DNA from: an uncultured Eudoraea sp.
GTDB lineage: Bacteria > Bacteroidota > Bacteroidia > Flavobacteriales > Flavobacteriaceae
DNA length: 47,546 nt
Reading direction: 5' to 3'
NCBI GenBank assembly: GCA_947258555.1
Contig: CAMYJF010000016.1
Span: forward strand, 1-47,546
The stretch's first letter is position 1; the number at the start of each line of letters is the position of its first letter. Below, in pieces: positions 9,282-18,853 of this stretch. The notes beneath the pieces are model-generated. The model saw nothing but the letters and a program-made list of their open reading frames with translations, was not told the origin of the DNA and ran no database searches. Position numbers and translations under genes: made by a program.

Positions 9282-9851
9282 CTATATTCTTGATTTTTTG
9301 TTGGCTTTACATAGCCTTATTATCTCTTTAATTCGCTTATCTCTTGTATCCTGACGTTTGGCATCATTCAACCAGTGCAGATAGGATTTTTTATAGGTCC
9401 AGCTGAAATTGGCATAATTTTCAAAGGCCCTTGGGGATTTGTCAAATGCCTTTTGCAGATCTTTAGGTACGACTCCTTTCTCTACATCATCATAGGCAGT
9501 CCAGGTCCCACTCTCCTTTGCAATTTGTATTGATCTGAATCCGCTTTCATGCATGAGTCCCTTGGTAGTTAAGTCCACTATATATGACTTATTCAGGGCG
9601 CTCCATTTACTTTTCGGGTTACGGGGACAAAAATATTGCCTGCGTTTTCCATCCCCAAGGCTTTTGACGGTACTGTCTATCCACCCATAGCACAAGGCAA
9701 CTTTTACGGCTTCTTCCCATCGCATACTGCGCTGAGGATGACTTACTTTATAGAATATCAAATTTACGCCCTTAGAAGTGGCGTGATTGTCATGAAGCCA
9801 GGAGCGCCAAAGATCATGATCCTCAAAATACAATTCAGGTCTTTTGTCCAT
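9282..9851 (-). CDS. YdeI/OmpD-associated family protein
   Basis: The 189-residue cytoplasmic protein has the features of the YdeI/OmpD-associated family. These are an N-terminal block with WRSWLHDNHATSKGVNLIFYK, the conserved ALCYGWIDSTVKSL and FCPRNPKSKWSALN, and a C-terminal block with KSYLHWLNDAKRQDTRDKRI plus a basic tail. Members are small proteins linked in some bacteria to resistance to antimicrobial peptides or bacteriocins; the biochemistry is unclear. The gene starts 54 bases after the M1 peptidase stop and runs directly into the amidohydrolase gene, so it sits in the middle of a likely operon. The start ATG is unambiguous. Confidence 0.85.
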   Translation of the reverse strand: MDKRPELYFEDHDLWRSWLHDNHATSKGVNLIFYKVSHPQRSMRWEEAVKVALCYGWIDSTVKSLGDGKRRQYFCPRNPKSKWSALNKSYIVDLTTKGLMHESGFRSIQIAKESGTWTAYDDVEKGVVPKDLQKAFDKSPRAFENYANFSWTYKKSYLHWLNDAKRQDTRDKRIKEIIRLCKANKKSRI

Positions 9852-9905
9852 AGAGCAATGTTCTATGTTTGGAGGAACCAGAGTTTGCCAGTCTCTAAAT
9901 CAATA

Positions 9906-11525
9906 TTAGTTCAGCTCGGTGATTTTAATATAGAAATTAGGATCGAACTCCAGGCTTTCTCCCAAGGGGAATTTTTCAGTTTTGAATTCTCTTGCCGGAA
10001 ATAGCCAATGGGGTTTCCCATCGACAAAAACCCGAACCGGCATGTCAAAATCTTCAACGATCTCAGTATAGCGATAAGTTAAGCTGTCTTCCCCGACCTT
10101 TATTTCCAGGGTAGGGATCATTGTACTGCGTAAATACTGATTAAAAAATGCGGTCAGATCTATATTTGTTTTCAGGCTGATGTAATCTTCAATTTGCTTG
10201 CTGGTCACAGTTTGATGATAGAAATCTTTATTCAGCCCTCTTAGAACAGATCGAAAAAGTTCATCATCTTCCAGCAATTGTCGAAGTGTATGGAGCATAT
10301 TAGCGCCCTTGCGATACATATCCCTTGAGCCTGATTTATTAACGTCATATGGCCCAATAAGCGGCCGATCGTTCTGGATACTACTCCGAACTCCCTGTAC
10401 ATATTCATTGCCGGCTTTAGTCCCAAAATGATAGTCCAGATACAAAATCTCTGAATACATAGTAAAGCCTTCATGTACCCACATATCTGCAATGTCTTTG
10501 TAAGTGATGTTGTTGGCAAACCATTCGTGGCCTGCTTCATGAATGATAATATAATCAAAGAGCATACCCCATCCTGTACCGGAAAGGTCACGGCCCATAT
10601 ACCCATTCTCATACTTATTGCCATAGGTAATAGAACTTTGGTGTTCCATGCCCAAATAAGGGACTTCAACGATCTTAAAACTGTCCTCGTAAAAAGGGTA
10701 GGGCCCAAACCAATGCTCAAAAGCACGCATCATCATCGAGGTTTGAGAAAATTGCGCCTTGGCCTTCTCCTCATTTTCTCTTAGCACATAGTACTGGATA
10801 TCCAGCGGACCGTTCTCGCCTTCATAAGTTTCTCCAAAATTCACATAATCTCCTATGTTGACATTTACCCCATAATTATTAATTGGGTTATTTACCTGCC
10901 AGTAATAGGTTTTGGTCGGTCCATTGTCTTCTACTTTTGTAAGTCGCCCATTCCCCACACCTATGAGGTCTGCCGGACAGGTAATGCGCATGTTCATCCG
11001 TTCTACTTCGTCATACATATGGTCCTTATTGGGCCACCAAACACTGGCACCCAGGCCCTGGCAGGAAGTAGCCACAAAATGCTTCCCATTGCTGTCTTTT
11101 TTCCAGGAGAAGCCACCATCCCAGGGCGCGCGTTTCGCTTCCTGCGGATTTCCGGAGTAATGTATTTTAACCTGCTCCTTAGCTCCTTTCTTTTGTTTCT
11201 TTTTCAGCTTGATAAAATGGGCGTTCCCTTCAGACGAGAATTTGAGTTCCTGGCCATCCTGCTCCACACTTTCTATCACTAATGGCGACTGCAGATCTAT
11301 CTGCAGCAATTGATTCGGGGAAAGGACGGTATAACCAACGGTAGTGCTGCCTGATATGAATTTCCGGTCCGGATCAACCTTTATATCGAGATTGTAATAG
11401 GTAAGGTCCCACCATTCCCGTTCAGGAGTAATACTGCCTCTTAAACTATCTTGACGGGTAAAATCCTGCCCATTTATAAACGAGGTGCAGAGTATTGAAA
11501 GAACTACCCAATAATGTATTTTCAT
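9906..11525 (-). CDS. M1-family zinc metallopeptidase, secreted
   Basis: The 539-residue product has a signal peptide (MKIHYWVVLSILCTSFINGQ). It has an N-terminal beta-saddle domain (about 30-220) and the catalytic domain of gluzincin aminopeptidases. The zinc site is intact: HEAGH at residues 329-333 followed after 18 residues by Glu352 (MWVHEGF). The exopeptidase motif appears as LGMEHQSS instead of GAMEN. It lacks the long C-terminal helical domain of PepN, so it is the short M1 form, about 540 residues. A role in trimming extracellular peptides is likely. The ATG at 11525 directly precedes the signal peptide; the open frame extends to 11585, inside the previous gene. The M28 gene stops four bases upstream, so the two peptidases are coupled. 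Confidence 0.92.
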   Translation of the reverse strand: MKIHYWVVLSILCTSFINGQDFTRQDSLRGSITPEREWWDLTYYNLDIKVDPDRKFISGSTTVGYTVLSPNQLLQIDLQSPLVIESVEQDGQELKFSSEGNAHFIKLKKKQKKGAKEQVKIHYSGNPQEAKRAPWDGGFSWKKDSNGKHFVATSCQGLGASVWWPNKDHMYDEVERMNMRITCPADLIGVGNGRLTKVEDNGPTKTYYWQVNNPINNYGVNVNIGDYVNFGETYEGENGPLDIQYYVLRENEEKAKAQFSQTSMMMRAFEHWFGPYPFYEDSFKIVEVPYLGMEHQSSITYGNKYENGYMGRDLSGTGWGMLFDYIIIHEAGHEWFANNITYKDIADMWVHEGFTMYSEILYLDYHFGTKAGNEYVQGVRSSIQNDRPLIGPYDVNKSGSRDMYRKGANMLHTLRQLLEDDELFRSVLRGLNKDFYHQTVTSKQIEDYISLKTNIDLTAFFNQYLRSTMIPTLEIKVGEDSLTYRYTEIVEDFDMPVRVFVDGKPHWLFPAREFKTEKFPLGESLEFDPNFYIKITELN

Positions 11526-11529
11526 AGGT

Positions 11530-12864
11530 TTAATTTCTAAAGATCCCTGAAGGAAAGACAACCGGACTTTCATGTCCGTCAGCACTCACACTGGCTATCC
11601 CAAAAAAGTAATTATCAATAACGATGCCGTCCAGGGTATAGGCATCTACATCGCCTACCCATTTACTATTGTCCCAGGTGGGTGAAGTAGTATCACGCCA
11701 ATAGATCTTGTAGCCTACAGCACCTTCGGCTTTATTCCACCTGAATTTCGCTGAAGGCTCTACGATCCCACCTATTTCCACCTCAGTAGGAGCTGGGGGA
11801 GCGGATGCAAGGGATGCGAGGTTGATAGCATTCACAGCGGTTAACTTGGCCGCATAGTCAAAATTCACATGCTCGAGTACATCCCCATAGGCAATGCCGT
11901 CTTCCTCTCGGATATCCTGATGTTGTTGGGTGTAGTTCTCATGTGATTCCATTATTCGTATTCCAGCAAAGCCGGCATCGTTAAAAGGCCTGTGATGACC
12001 ACCGCGTCCAAAACGATCCAATCTGTAGATCAGCATTGGATTCATGTCCGGCATATATTTTTTGGTGTTTTTATGTACATATCGGGCCAATTGTCGCGAT
12101 ATCCCATCTACTTCCCCGCCATAGAACCGCCTTCTATTTCTTTGACGTTCTGTTTCCGTAGGCGGAACGGGTTCAGAAAAGATCCTGAAATCCCTGTTGC
12201 TAACAACCCCGTCTACTCCTGTAATATTCCCGATCATATCATTATTGAGAATTCCAATGATCTCCCAGCCTTGCTCTTTCGCATAAGCAGCAAGACCTTT
12301 TCCACCAAACAGCCCTTGTTCTTCGCCGGAGAGACCGACATAGATAATGCTATTCTCAAATTGGTATTTAGATAATACCCGTGCCGCTTCGATAGCGCCA
12401 GCCATTCCACTGGCATTGTCATTTGCCCCTGGAGAATCTGAAGTATAATCCGTAGGATCGCTCACCCTCGAGTCTATGTCGCCACTCATGATTATATAGC
12501 GGTTGGGAAATTTAGTTCCTCGTTGGATAGCCACAACATTAGCCACCCATACATCTTTGACGATACGATTATTAGCCCCTTTTTCCACGAGATCTTTCTG
12601 AAAGAATACCTCGAGGCAATTCCCGCACTCTGAAGATATCTTGTCATATTCCGATTTGATCCATCGGCGGGCAGCGCCAATTCCCCGGGTAGAGGAAACT
12701 GTATCGCTCAAGGTATGTCGCGTACCGAAATTAGCCAGGGCAGTAATATCCGCTTCGAGACGCTCTGAAGAAACGGCATCGATGATATCGTACATTTTGG
12801 GATCATCCTGTGCTTGAGTGATCAGGAAGGAAAATAGGACAAGCAAGCAGCACTTTAATTTCAT
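11530..12864 (-). CDS. M28-family peptidase with C-terminal Fn3-like domain, secreted
   Basis: The 444-residue product has a signal peptide (MKLKCCLLVLFSFLITQAQ), an M28 (aminopeptidase Y/S type) domain at about 95-350, and a fibronectin-III-like domain in the last 90 residues. Visible M28 elements are SPGANDNASG (bridging Asp149), GLSGEEQG (Glu181-Glu182), NNDMIG, and a late His in RGGHHRPF. The first metal-ligand motif, normally H-x-D-S, reads D-I-D-S (129-132), so a His appears replaced by Asp. The enzyme may use an altered metal site or be impaired. It is the first gene of a run that continues with the M1 peptidase four bases later. That pairing suggests joint peptide degradation outside the inner membrane. 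Confidence 0.9.
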   Translation of the reverse strand: MKLKCCLLVLFSFLITQAQDDPKMYDIIDAVSSERLEADITALANFGTRHTLSDTVSSTRGIGAARRWIKSEYDKISSECGNCLEVFFQKDLVEKGANNRIVKDVWVANVVAIQRGTKFPNRYIIMSGDIDSRVSDPTDYTSDSPGANDNASGMAGAIEAARVLSKYQFENSIIYVGLSGEEQGLFGGKGLAAYAKEQGWEIIGILNNDMIGNITGVDGVVSNRDFRIFSEPVPPTETERQRNRRRFYGGEVDGISRQLARYVHKNTKKYMPDMNPMLIYRLDRFGRGGHHRPFNDAGFAGIRIMESHENYTQQHQDIREEDGIAYGDVLEHVNFDYAAKLTAVNAINLASLASAPPAPTEVEIGGIVEPSAKFRWNKAEGAVGYKIYWRDTTSPTWDNSKWVGDVDAYTLDGIVIDNYFFGIASVSADGHESPVVFPSGIFRN

Positions 12865-12944
12865 TCTAGTGTTTTTAAAATTGATTTTATATCAAGTAGT
12901 TGAATATATTCCCTCAAGATAAACAATTAGGACTGTCCTAAAAA

Positions 12945-12976
12945 CAAAAAAGTCGCCCGGGGGAGCGACTTTTTAT
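12945..12976 (-). terminator. Terminator after the beta-oxidation operon
   Basis: On the minus strand AAGTCGC and GCGACTT pair around a GC-rich loop (TCCCCCGG), followed by a T-run. It is about 20 bases after the stop of the acyl-CoA dehydrogenase gene, which ends the operon. Confidence 0.85.
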
Positions 12977-12996
12977 TCAGACCAGTAGGCATTCTA

Positions 12997-14811
12997 CTAG
13001 CCGTCGAACGTATAACCGTTATCAGCGGCCACTTTATCCGCAATTTGGGTTCGTAATGCCGCCACATTGGGCTGGTTAGTATATTTAGTAAATCGCTTTA
13101 ATCCCATTAACAACATGCGTTGTTCATCTCCTTCGGCAAAAGAAACTATTGCTTCCTTCCCTTTGCTTTGAATAATATCAACAGCATTGTACAAATAATA
13201 TTTAGCCATTGCGATCTGAGCAGCCTGTGCCTCTTCTCCAAAACGCTTGGCATTCTTCTCAGTTCGTAAGATGGTCGACTCAGCCATATACACCTCGATC
13301 AGGATATCAGATACAGCCAAAAGCACTTGCTGGTGCTTTTCCAATTCAGCACCGTACTTCTGAACTCCGGCTCCTGCGATCATCAGGAATACTTTTTTAA
13401 GTCGGGCCACAAGGTCTTTTTCTTCTGCCAAAAGCGCTGAGAAATCCGGGGTGTCCATAGAAGGGATCCCCATCAATTCCTCACCTACCTTTGTTGCAGG
13501 ACCCAGCAAGTCTACATGTCCACGCATGGCTTTTTTCACAAGCATACCCACTGAGAGCATTCGGTTGATCTCGTTGGTCCCCTCATAGATACGGGCTATC
13601 CTGGCATCACGCCAGGCTTTTTCCATGGGTGCATCGGCGCTAAAGCCCATGCCGCCAAAGATCTGGATCCCTTCATCTGAGGTTTGCTGAACATCTTCGG
13701 ACACAGCTACTTTGAGCAAGGAACATTCGATGGCATATTCTTCTACACCCTTGAGTTCTGCTTCCTGGTGGGAATTTCCTTCGGCCAGTCTGATGGCTAT
13801 CCGATCCTCAATATTTTTTGCAGCGCGATAGCATGCAGATTCACCGGCATAAACGTTCGTGGACATTTGTGCGATCTTCGCTTTTATGGCGCCAAAATTT
13901 ATGATCGGTGTCTTAAATTGAACACGTTCATTGGCATACTTCGTCCCTTCACCAATGATCCGTCTTTGAGCTTCCAAACAGGCAGCAGCTAATTTAATAC
14001 GCCCAATGTTCAAGGCATTCATAGCTATCTTAAAGCCCATTCCGCGTTCAGACAACATATTTTCCACAGGCACTTTGGTTTCATTGAAGAAAACCTGTCG
14101 TGTAGAAGAGGAGTGGATTCCTAATTTCTTTTCTTCTTCCCCCATACTGATCCCATTTTCAGGGTCATTCTCTACGATGAAGCCTGTTATGTTCTTATCA
14201 TCTTCGATACGGGCAAAGACGATGAACAGGTTACAGAAACCGGCGTTGGAGATCCACATTTTTTGGCCGGTAATATTGTAGTGCTTACTATCTTTTGAGA
14301 GCACAGCTTTGGTCTTTCCCGAATTTGCATCGGATCCAGCTCCGGGCTCCGTTAGGCAGTAAGCCCCGAACCACTCCCCGGTTGCCAGTTTGGGTACATA
14401 TTTCTTTTTCTGCTCTTCTGTGCCATAAAGGGTGATAGGCATAGTACCGATCCCGGTATGTGCTCCAAAAGCTGTGGAAAACGATCCCGTAGCTCCTGAA
14501 ATATAATCACATACTAACATGGAGGATACAAATCCCATACCCATACCGCCGTATTCTGCTGGAACGGCAATACTTAAAAAGCCCATTTCACCAGCAGTGC
14601 GCATGCATTGCTCGGTATAGGCGTAATCCTTTTGCTCAAATTTTTCCCACTGACCCCAAAGATCCCGATCGACAAACTCATTGGTGCTGTCGCGCATCAT
14701 CTTTTGTTCTTCGGTAAGATCTTCGAGGGTGAATACATCTTCACAAGCGGTTTCTTTTACTACAAATTGTCCGCCTCTGGTAAGGTCCTTGTTTGCTATT
14801 TCTGTACTCAT
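12997..14811 (-). CDS. Acyl-CoA dehydrogenase (long form, about 600 residues)
   Basis: The 604-residue FAD enzyme carries out the first oxidation of beta-oxidation (acyl-CoA to trans-2-enoyl-CoA). The usual signatures are present: AYCLTEPGAGSDANS, GQKMWISNAGF, the CoA/FAD loop RVQFKTPIINFGAIKAKIA, and QIFGGMGFSADAPMEKAWRDARIARIYEGTNEI with the catalytic Glu region. An extra helical C-terminal domain (about 430-604) makes it resemble the VLCAD/ACAD9 type, suggesting long-chain substrates (inference). The chosen start MSTEIANKD is the ATG at 14811; the frame is open to 14841 without a better codon. It is the last gene of the marR-fadB-fadA cluster, separated from fadA by a small four-helix-bundle gene, and is closed by a terminator. 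Confidence 0.93.
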   Translation of the reverse strand: MSTEIANKDLTRGGQFVVKETACEDVFTLEDLTEEQKMMRDSTNEFVDRDLWGQWEKFEQKDYAYTEQCMRTAGEMGFLSIAVPAEYGGMGMGFVSSMLVCDYISGATGSFSTAFGAHTGIGTMPITLYGTEEQKKKYVPKLATGEWFGAYCLTEPGAGSDANSGKTKAVLSKDSKHYNITGQKMWISNAGFCNLFIVFARIEDDKNITGFIVENDPENGISMGEEEKKLGIHSSSTRQVFFNETKVPVENMLSERGMGFKIAMNALNIGRIKLAAACLEAQRRIIGEGTKYANERVQFKTPIINFGAIKAKIAQMSTNVYAGESACYRAAKNIEDRIAIRLAEGNSHQEAELKGVEEYAIECSLLKVAVSEDVQQTSDEGIQIFGGMGFSADAPMEKAWRDARIARIYEGTNEINRMLSVGMLVKKAMRGHVDLLGPATKVGEELMGIPSMDTPDFSALLAEEKDLVARLKKVFLMIAGAGVQKYGAELEKHQQVLLAVSDILIEVYMAESTILRTEKNAKRFGEEAQAAQIAMAKYYLYNAVDIIQSKGKEAIVSFAEGDEQRMLLMGLKRFTKYTNQPNVAALRTQIADKVAADNGYTFDG

Positions 14812-14855
14812 GGTTATTAAGAGTTTAGAAGAAAGATTCAAGAGTCAAGAATGGA

Positions 14856-15215
14856 CTACTTTGGCTGTAATCGCTTCTGAAATCCTGATATCATCTTTTG
14901 TAATTGCTTAATTTTATTTTCTAGTTTATCAAATGTTTCTCTATCGAAATATGCTTGTTGATAAGCAATAATTAATTGTGTTTCCCACTCAAAAGCGGAA
15001 CCCAGGCTATCCTGAATAAACCTATTAATGTGTTTATCAGAATTCTTACTCGTTCCTTCGGCAATATTCGAAGGAATTGACACTGCAGAACGAGTCATTT
15101 GGTTAGCAAGAGCATATCTTTCATAATCCGGGAAATTTATCGACAAGGCATATGTTTCTCGAACCAATTCCATGGCTTCTTGCCAAATTTTTAGATTCTT
15201 GAAATTATGTTTCAT
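14856..15215 (-). CDS. Four-helix-bundle protein of the 23S rRNA intervening-sequence (S23) family
   Basis: The 119-residue protein starts MKHNFKNLKIWQEAMELVRE and contains ALANQMTRSAVSIPSNIAEG followed by two further amphipathic helices ending in IKQLQKMISGFQKRL. This is the classic S23/IVP pattern. Family members form a four-helix bundle, often a homopentamer. They are encoded within 23S rRNA intervening sequences in some bacteria and as scattered solitary genes in Bacteroidota; their role is unclear. Here the gene sits between fadA and the acyl-CoA dehydrogenase gene, where no functional link is expected. Both flanks contain related AAGAGTCAAGAA-like sequence, hinting at a mobile cassette. 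A TTG at 15218 is in frame; the ATG at 15215 is preferred. Confidence 0.88.
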   Translation of the reverse strand: MKHNFKNLKIWQEAMELVRETYALSINFPDYERYALANQMTRSAVSIPSNIAEGTSKNSDKHINRFIQDSLGSAFEWETQLIIAYQQAYFDRETFDKLENKIKQLQKMISGFQKRLQPK

Positions 15216-15248
15216 CAAATCTCTCTTCTTGCTTCCTGACTCTAAATT

Positions 15249-16442
15249 CTAGTTCAAAAATTCATAGATGCCTGCAGCTCCTTGACCGGTCCCTACGCAC
15301 ATGGTTACCATGCCATATTTACCTTTCATATCGCGCTTGCGCATCTCGTCAAAGAGCTGAACGGAAAGTTTGGCACCTGTACAGCCGAGTGGGTGTCCAA
15401 GCGCAATGGCGCCTCCATTCACATTAACGATATCCTGGTTGAGATCCAATTCTCGGATCACTGCCAGGGATTGGGAAGCAAAAGCTTCATTTAGTTCTAT
15501 CAGTTCTATGTCATTTTGTTTTAATCCTGCTTGCTTCAGGGCTTTTGGAATGGCTTTTACGGGGCCAATCCCCATGATCCGCGGTTCTACCCCAGCGGCT
15601 GCATAATTGACCAGCCTGGCGATGGGCTCCAGTTTAAGTTCTTTTACCATTTCCTCACTCATGACAAGTACAAAAGCCGCACCGTCACTCATCTGGGAAG
15701 AGTTCCCTGCAGTAACGCTGCCCCCGGCAGCAAAAACAGGTCTTAACTTTGCCAATACTTCTTTAGATGTATCTGCCCTGGGACCTTCATCTTTGGCTAC
15801 CGTATAGGTAGTAGATTCTTTCTTCCCCTCTTTATTTAAGAACGTATGATCAACCTCAATTGGTACAATTTGCTCCTTAAATTTGTCTTCTTTTTGTGCC
15901 TTAAGTGCCTTCATGTGAGAATTATAGGCAAATTCATCCTGGTCTTCACGCGATACCTTGAATTGCTCGGCCACAGCCTCCGCAGTAAGCCCCATTCCCC
16001 AGTAATAATCTTCATTACCTTCCTTGGCAACTTCATAATCCGGGGTGGGTTTATAGCCTCCCATTGGGATATAACTCATACTTTCAGCTCCGCCTGCAAT
16101 GATGCAATCGGCCATACCGGCCTGGATCTTAGCGGCAGCTATTGCAATTGTTTCTATACCTGCAGCGCAATACCGGTTTACGGTAACTCCCGGTACGTCT
16201 TCTATTTTTAGTCCCATCAATGATATAAGACGGGCCATATTTAAACCTTGTTCTGCCTCTGGCATAGCATTTCCTACGATCACGTCATCGATTCTCGTCT
16301 TGTCGAGTTGAGGTACTTCATTCATCATGTACTCAATGGTCTCTGCCGCCAACTCATCAGATCGCTTGAAACGGAATAGCCCCCTGGGTGCCTTGCCCAC
16401 GGCGGTCCTATACGCTTTTACTATATATGCAGTCTTGTTCAT
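15249..16442 (-). CDS. fadA: Acetyl-CoA C-acyltransferase (3-ketoacyl-CoA thiolase)
   Basis: The 397-residue thiolase catalyses the last step of beta-oxidation, splitting 3-ketoacyl-CoA into acetyl-CoA and a shortened acyl-CoA. The nucleophilic cysteine is Cys92 in [13 protein letters not shown]. The C-terminal motifs [16 protein letters not shown] and [14 protein letters not shown] supply the His and second Cys. [14 protein letters not shown] and [11 protein letters not shown] are also typical. Length is normal for the degradative family. Its ATG begins two bases after the stop of the FadB-like gene, so they are translated together, as expected for subunits of a trifunctional-type complex. 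The four-helix-bundle gene follows 33 bases later. Confidence 0.95.
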   Translation of the reverse strand: MNKTAYIVKAYRTAVGKAPRGLFRFKRSDELAAETIEYMMNEVPQLDKTRIDDVIVGNAMPEAEQGLNMARLISLMGLKIEDVPGVTVNRYCAAGIETIAIAAAKIQAGMADCIIAGGAESMSYIPMGGYKPTPDYEVAKEGNEDYYWGMGLTAEAVAEQFKVSREDQDEFAYNSHMKALKAQKEDKFKEQIVPIEVDHTFLNKEGKKESTTYTVAKDEGPRADTSKEVLAKLRPVFAAGGSVTAGNSSQMSDGAAFVLVMSEEMVKELKLEPIARLVNYAAAGVEPRIMGIGPVKAIPKALKQAGLKQNDIELIELNEAFASQSLAVIRELDLNQDIVNVNGGAIALGHPLGCTGAKLSVQLFDEMRKRDMKGKYGMVTMCVGTGQGAAGIYEFLN

Positions 16443-16444
16443 GA

Positions 16445-18850
16445 TTAATTTCTTAAGGGTTTACCAGTTTTAAGCATATGTTGTATACGTTCGAGTGTCT
16501 TTTTTTCCGAACAAAGGGAAAGGAAGGCTTCACGTTCCAGATCCAGTAAGTAACGCTCACTGACATAAGAAGCTTCAGATAAGTCGCCCCCAGCCATTAC
16601 ATAGGCCAGTTTGTTAGCGATCTTTTTATCATGTTCAGAAATATAATGCCCGGCTTCCATTGAGTCCGTGCCCACCAGGAACATACCTAGTGCCTGTTTA
16701 CCAAGAACCTTAACATCTTTGCGTTGGATAGGTTGGGTATATCCGGACTCCGCCATTAATTTAGCATAGGCCTTTGCCGTAGCTATCTGCCTGTCTTTAT
16801 TCACGACTACTATGTCTTTTCCTTTTTGGAGGATTCCGGTATCATAGGCCTCATATGCAGAAGTAGCCACTTTGGCCATCCCGATCGTCAGAAAATATTC
16901 CTGTAGTACATTGAGCTCCACGTCATTCTTGTGGAAAGTATCTGAGGCTCTTAATGTCATTTCTTTGGATCCACCTCCCCCGGGTATCACACCGACGCCA
17001 AATTCTACAAGGCCGATATACGTTTCAGCCGCAGCAACAACTTTGTCTGCATGAAGGGATAATTCACAACCTCCACCCAGGCACATACCATGAGGTGCCA
17101 CGACAGTGGGAATAGAGGAATAACGCAATCGCATTACGGTATCCTGGAACATTTTTACCGCCATATTGAGCTCGTCATATTCCTGTTCAACGGCCATCAT
17201 AAAGATCATCCCAATATTTGCACCTACAGAGAAATTTGCTGCTTGGTTACCGATCACCAGGCCTTGAAAATCTTTTTCGGCAAGGTCTATCGCCTTATTG
17301 AGTCCGGCTAATACATCGCCACCAATCGTGTTCATTTTGGATTGGAATTCTAAATTTAGAATACCATCGCCCAGATCTTCTACAACGACACCGCTGTTTT
17401 TAAATACCTCATTGGACTTCCGGATATTGTCCAGGATAATAAAGGCATCCTGACCCGGTTTCTTTTCCATGGCTTTTTTGCCGATGTCATAATAGTAGGT
17501 CGCTCCGTCCTTAACTGAGTAGAACGAACTAACACCACTTTCCTTCATCTCCTTAACCCATGGTGCAGCAGACTGGTCTTCGGCCTCGATCAGTTCCAAA
17601 CCTTTGTCAAGACCTATGGCATCCCATATTTGAAAAGGCCCGTGTTCCCAGCCAAAACCGGCCTTCATGGCATCATCGATCTTATAGACATCATCTGAGA
17701 TCTCAGGGATACGATGGGTCACATAAGCGAATAACTGCCCAAAGCTTTTCCGGTAAAATTCTCCTGCCTTGTCCTTGCCACCCACCAATACAGGAAAGCG
17801 ATCAATGACTTTGTCTATGGTTTTGGTGAGTTCCAACGTACCAAAGGAAGCGCGCTTCCTGGCGCGATAGTCCAAGGAATCCAAATCGAGAGTGAGGATC
17901 TCACTTTTCCCGCCATCCCCTTTTACTTTCTTATAAAATCCTTGTCCGGTCTTACTGCCCAGCCATTTATTATCAACCATGGTCTGGATGAAATCCGGTA
18001 ATTTGAAGAGATCATGCCTTTCATCCTCTTTACAATTCTCATGGATCCCGTTGGCCACATGAACCAGGGTATCCAGGCCTACTACATCGACGGTCCTGAA
18101 AGTCGCAGATTTAGGCCTGCCGATCACAGGGCCCGTGAGTTTGTCCACTTCTTCGGCCGTCATTCCCATTTCTTTCACGGCGTGAAACAGGCTCATAATG
18201 CTGAATATTCCGATGCGGTTTCCAATAAAGGCTGGCGTATCCTTGGCGATCACTGAGGTTTTACCGAGGAATTTCTCACCATACCCATTGAGGAAATTCA
18301 GAACTTCCGGATTTGTTTTTGGGCCCGGAATGATCTCAAAAAGTTTTAGATATCGCGCAGGGTTGAAGAAGTGCGTACCGCAAAAATGGGCCTGAAAATC
18401 TTCGGACCTACCCTCACTCATAAACTGAATAGGGATCCCCGATGTGTTTGAAGTGATCAGGGTTCCCGGTTTCCTGTATTTTTCAAGAGTCTCGAATACT
18501 TGTTTCTTAATATCGAGCCGTTCCACTACTACTTCAATGATCCAGTCGACATCGGCTACTTTGGCGATATCATCTTCCAGGTTACCTGTGGTGATCCTGT
18601 TTGCAAATTTTTTGTGGTAAATAGGGGAGGGTTTGGATTTCAAAGCCGAAGCCAGGAAATCGTTAACCATTCGATTACGAACGGCCGGATGCTCGAGCGT
18701 TAACCCCTTAGCTTTTTCTTTGTCATTAAGTTCACGTGGGACAATGTCCAACAGAAGTACTTCCACTCCAATGTTGGCAAAGTGGCAGGCGATTCCGCTC
18801 CCCATGATCCCGGAACCGATTACCGCTACCTTTTTAATGTGTTTGTTCAT
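16445..18850 (-). CDS. 3-hydroxyacyl-CoA dehydrogenase / enoyl-CoA hydratase bifunctional protein
   Basis: The 801-residue protein joins two steps of beta-oxidation. The N-terminal NAD-binding domain starts VAVIGSGIMGSGIACHFANIG. It is followed by the hydroxyacyl-CoA dehydrogenase core, with HFFNPARYLKLFEIIPG and KDTPAFIGNRIG, up to about residue 460. The C-terminal part (about 500-700) is a crotonase fold with GLVIGNQAANFSVGAN and HGMCLGGGCELSLHADKV. The domain order is the reverse of E. coli FadB (hydratase first) and like the FadN group of about 800 residues. It is encoded three bases after marR and two bases before fadA, within the MarR-controlled operon. Confidence 0.94.
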   Translation of the reverse strand: MNKHIKKVAVIGSGIMGSGIACHFANIGVEVLLLDIVPRELNDKEKAKGLTLEHPAVRNRMVNDFLASALKSKPSPIYHKKFANRITTGNLEDDIAKVADVDWIIEVVVERLDIKKQVFETLEKYRKPGTLITSNTSGIPIQFMSEGRSEDFQAHFCGTHFFNPARYLKLFEIIPGPKTNPEVLNFLNGYGEKFLGKTSVIAKDTPAFIGNRIGIFSIMSLFHAVKEMGMTAEEVDKLTGPVIGRPKSATFRTVDVVGLDTLVHVANGIHENCKEDERHDLFKLPDFIQTMVDNKWLGSKTGQGFYKKVKGDGGKSEILTLDLDSLDYRARKRASFGTLELTKTIDKVIDRFPVLVGGKDKAGEFYRKSFGQLFAYVTHRIPEISDDVYKIDDAMKAGFGWEHGPFQIWDAIGLDKGLELIEAEDQSAAPWVKEMKESGVSSFYSVKDGATYYYDIGKKAMEKKPGQDAFIILDNIRKSNEVFKNSGVVVEDLGDGILNLEFQSKMNTIGGDVLAGLNKAIDLAEKDFQGLVIGNQAANFSVGANIGMIFMMAVEQEYDELNMAVKMFQDTVMRLRYSSIPTVVAPHGMCLGGGCELSLHADKVVAAAETYIGLVEFGVGVIPGGGGSKEMTLRASDTFHKNDVELNVLQEYFLTIGMAKVATSAYEAYDTGILQKGKDIVVVNKDRQIATAKAYAKLMAESGYTQPIQRKDVKVLGKQALGMFLVGTDSMEAGHYISEHDKKIANKLAYVMAGGDLSEASYVSERYLLDLEREAFLSLCSEKKTLERIQHMLKTGKPLRN

Positions 18851-18853
18851 TTC

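Noticed and set aside
10241-10726. 161-codon frame on the minus strand within the M1 peptidase gene
   Set aside because: It is a shifted reading of the same strand; the peptidase frame contains the HEAGH zinc site there.
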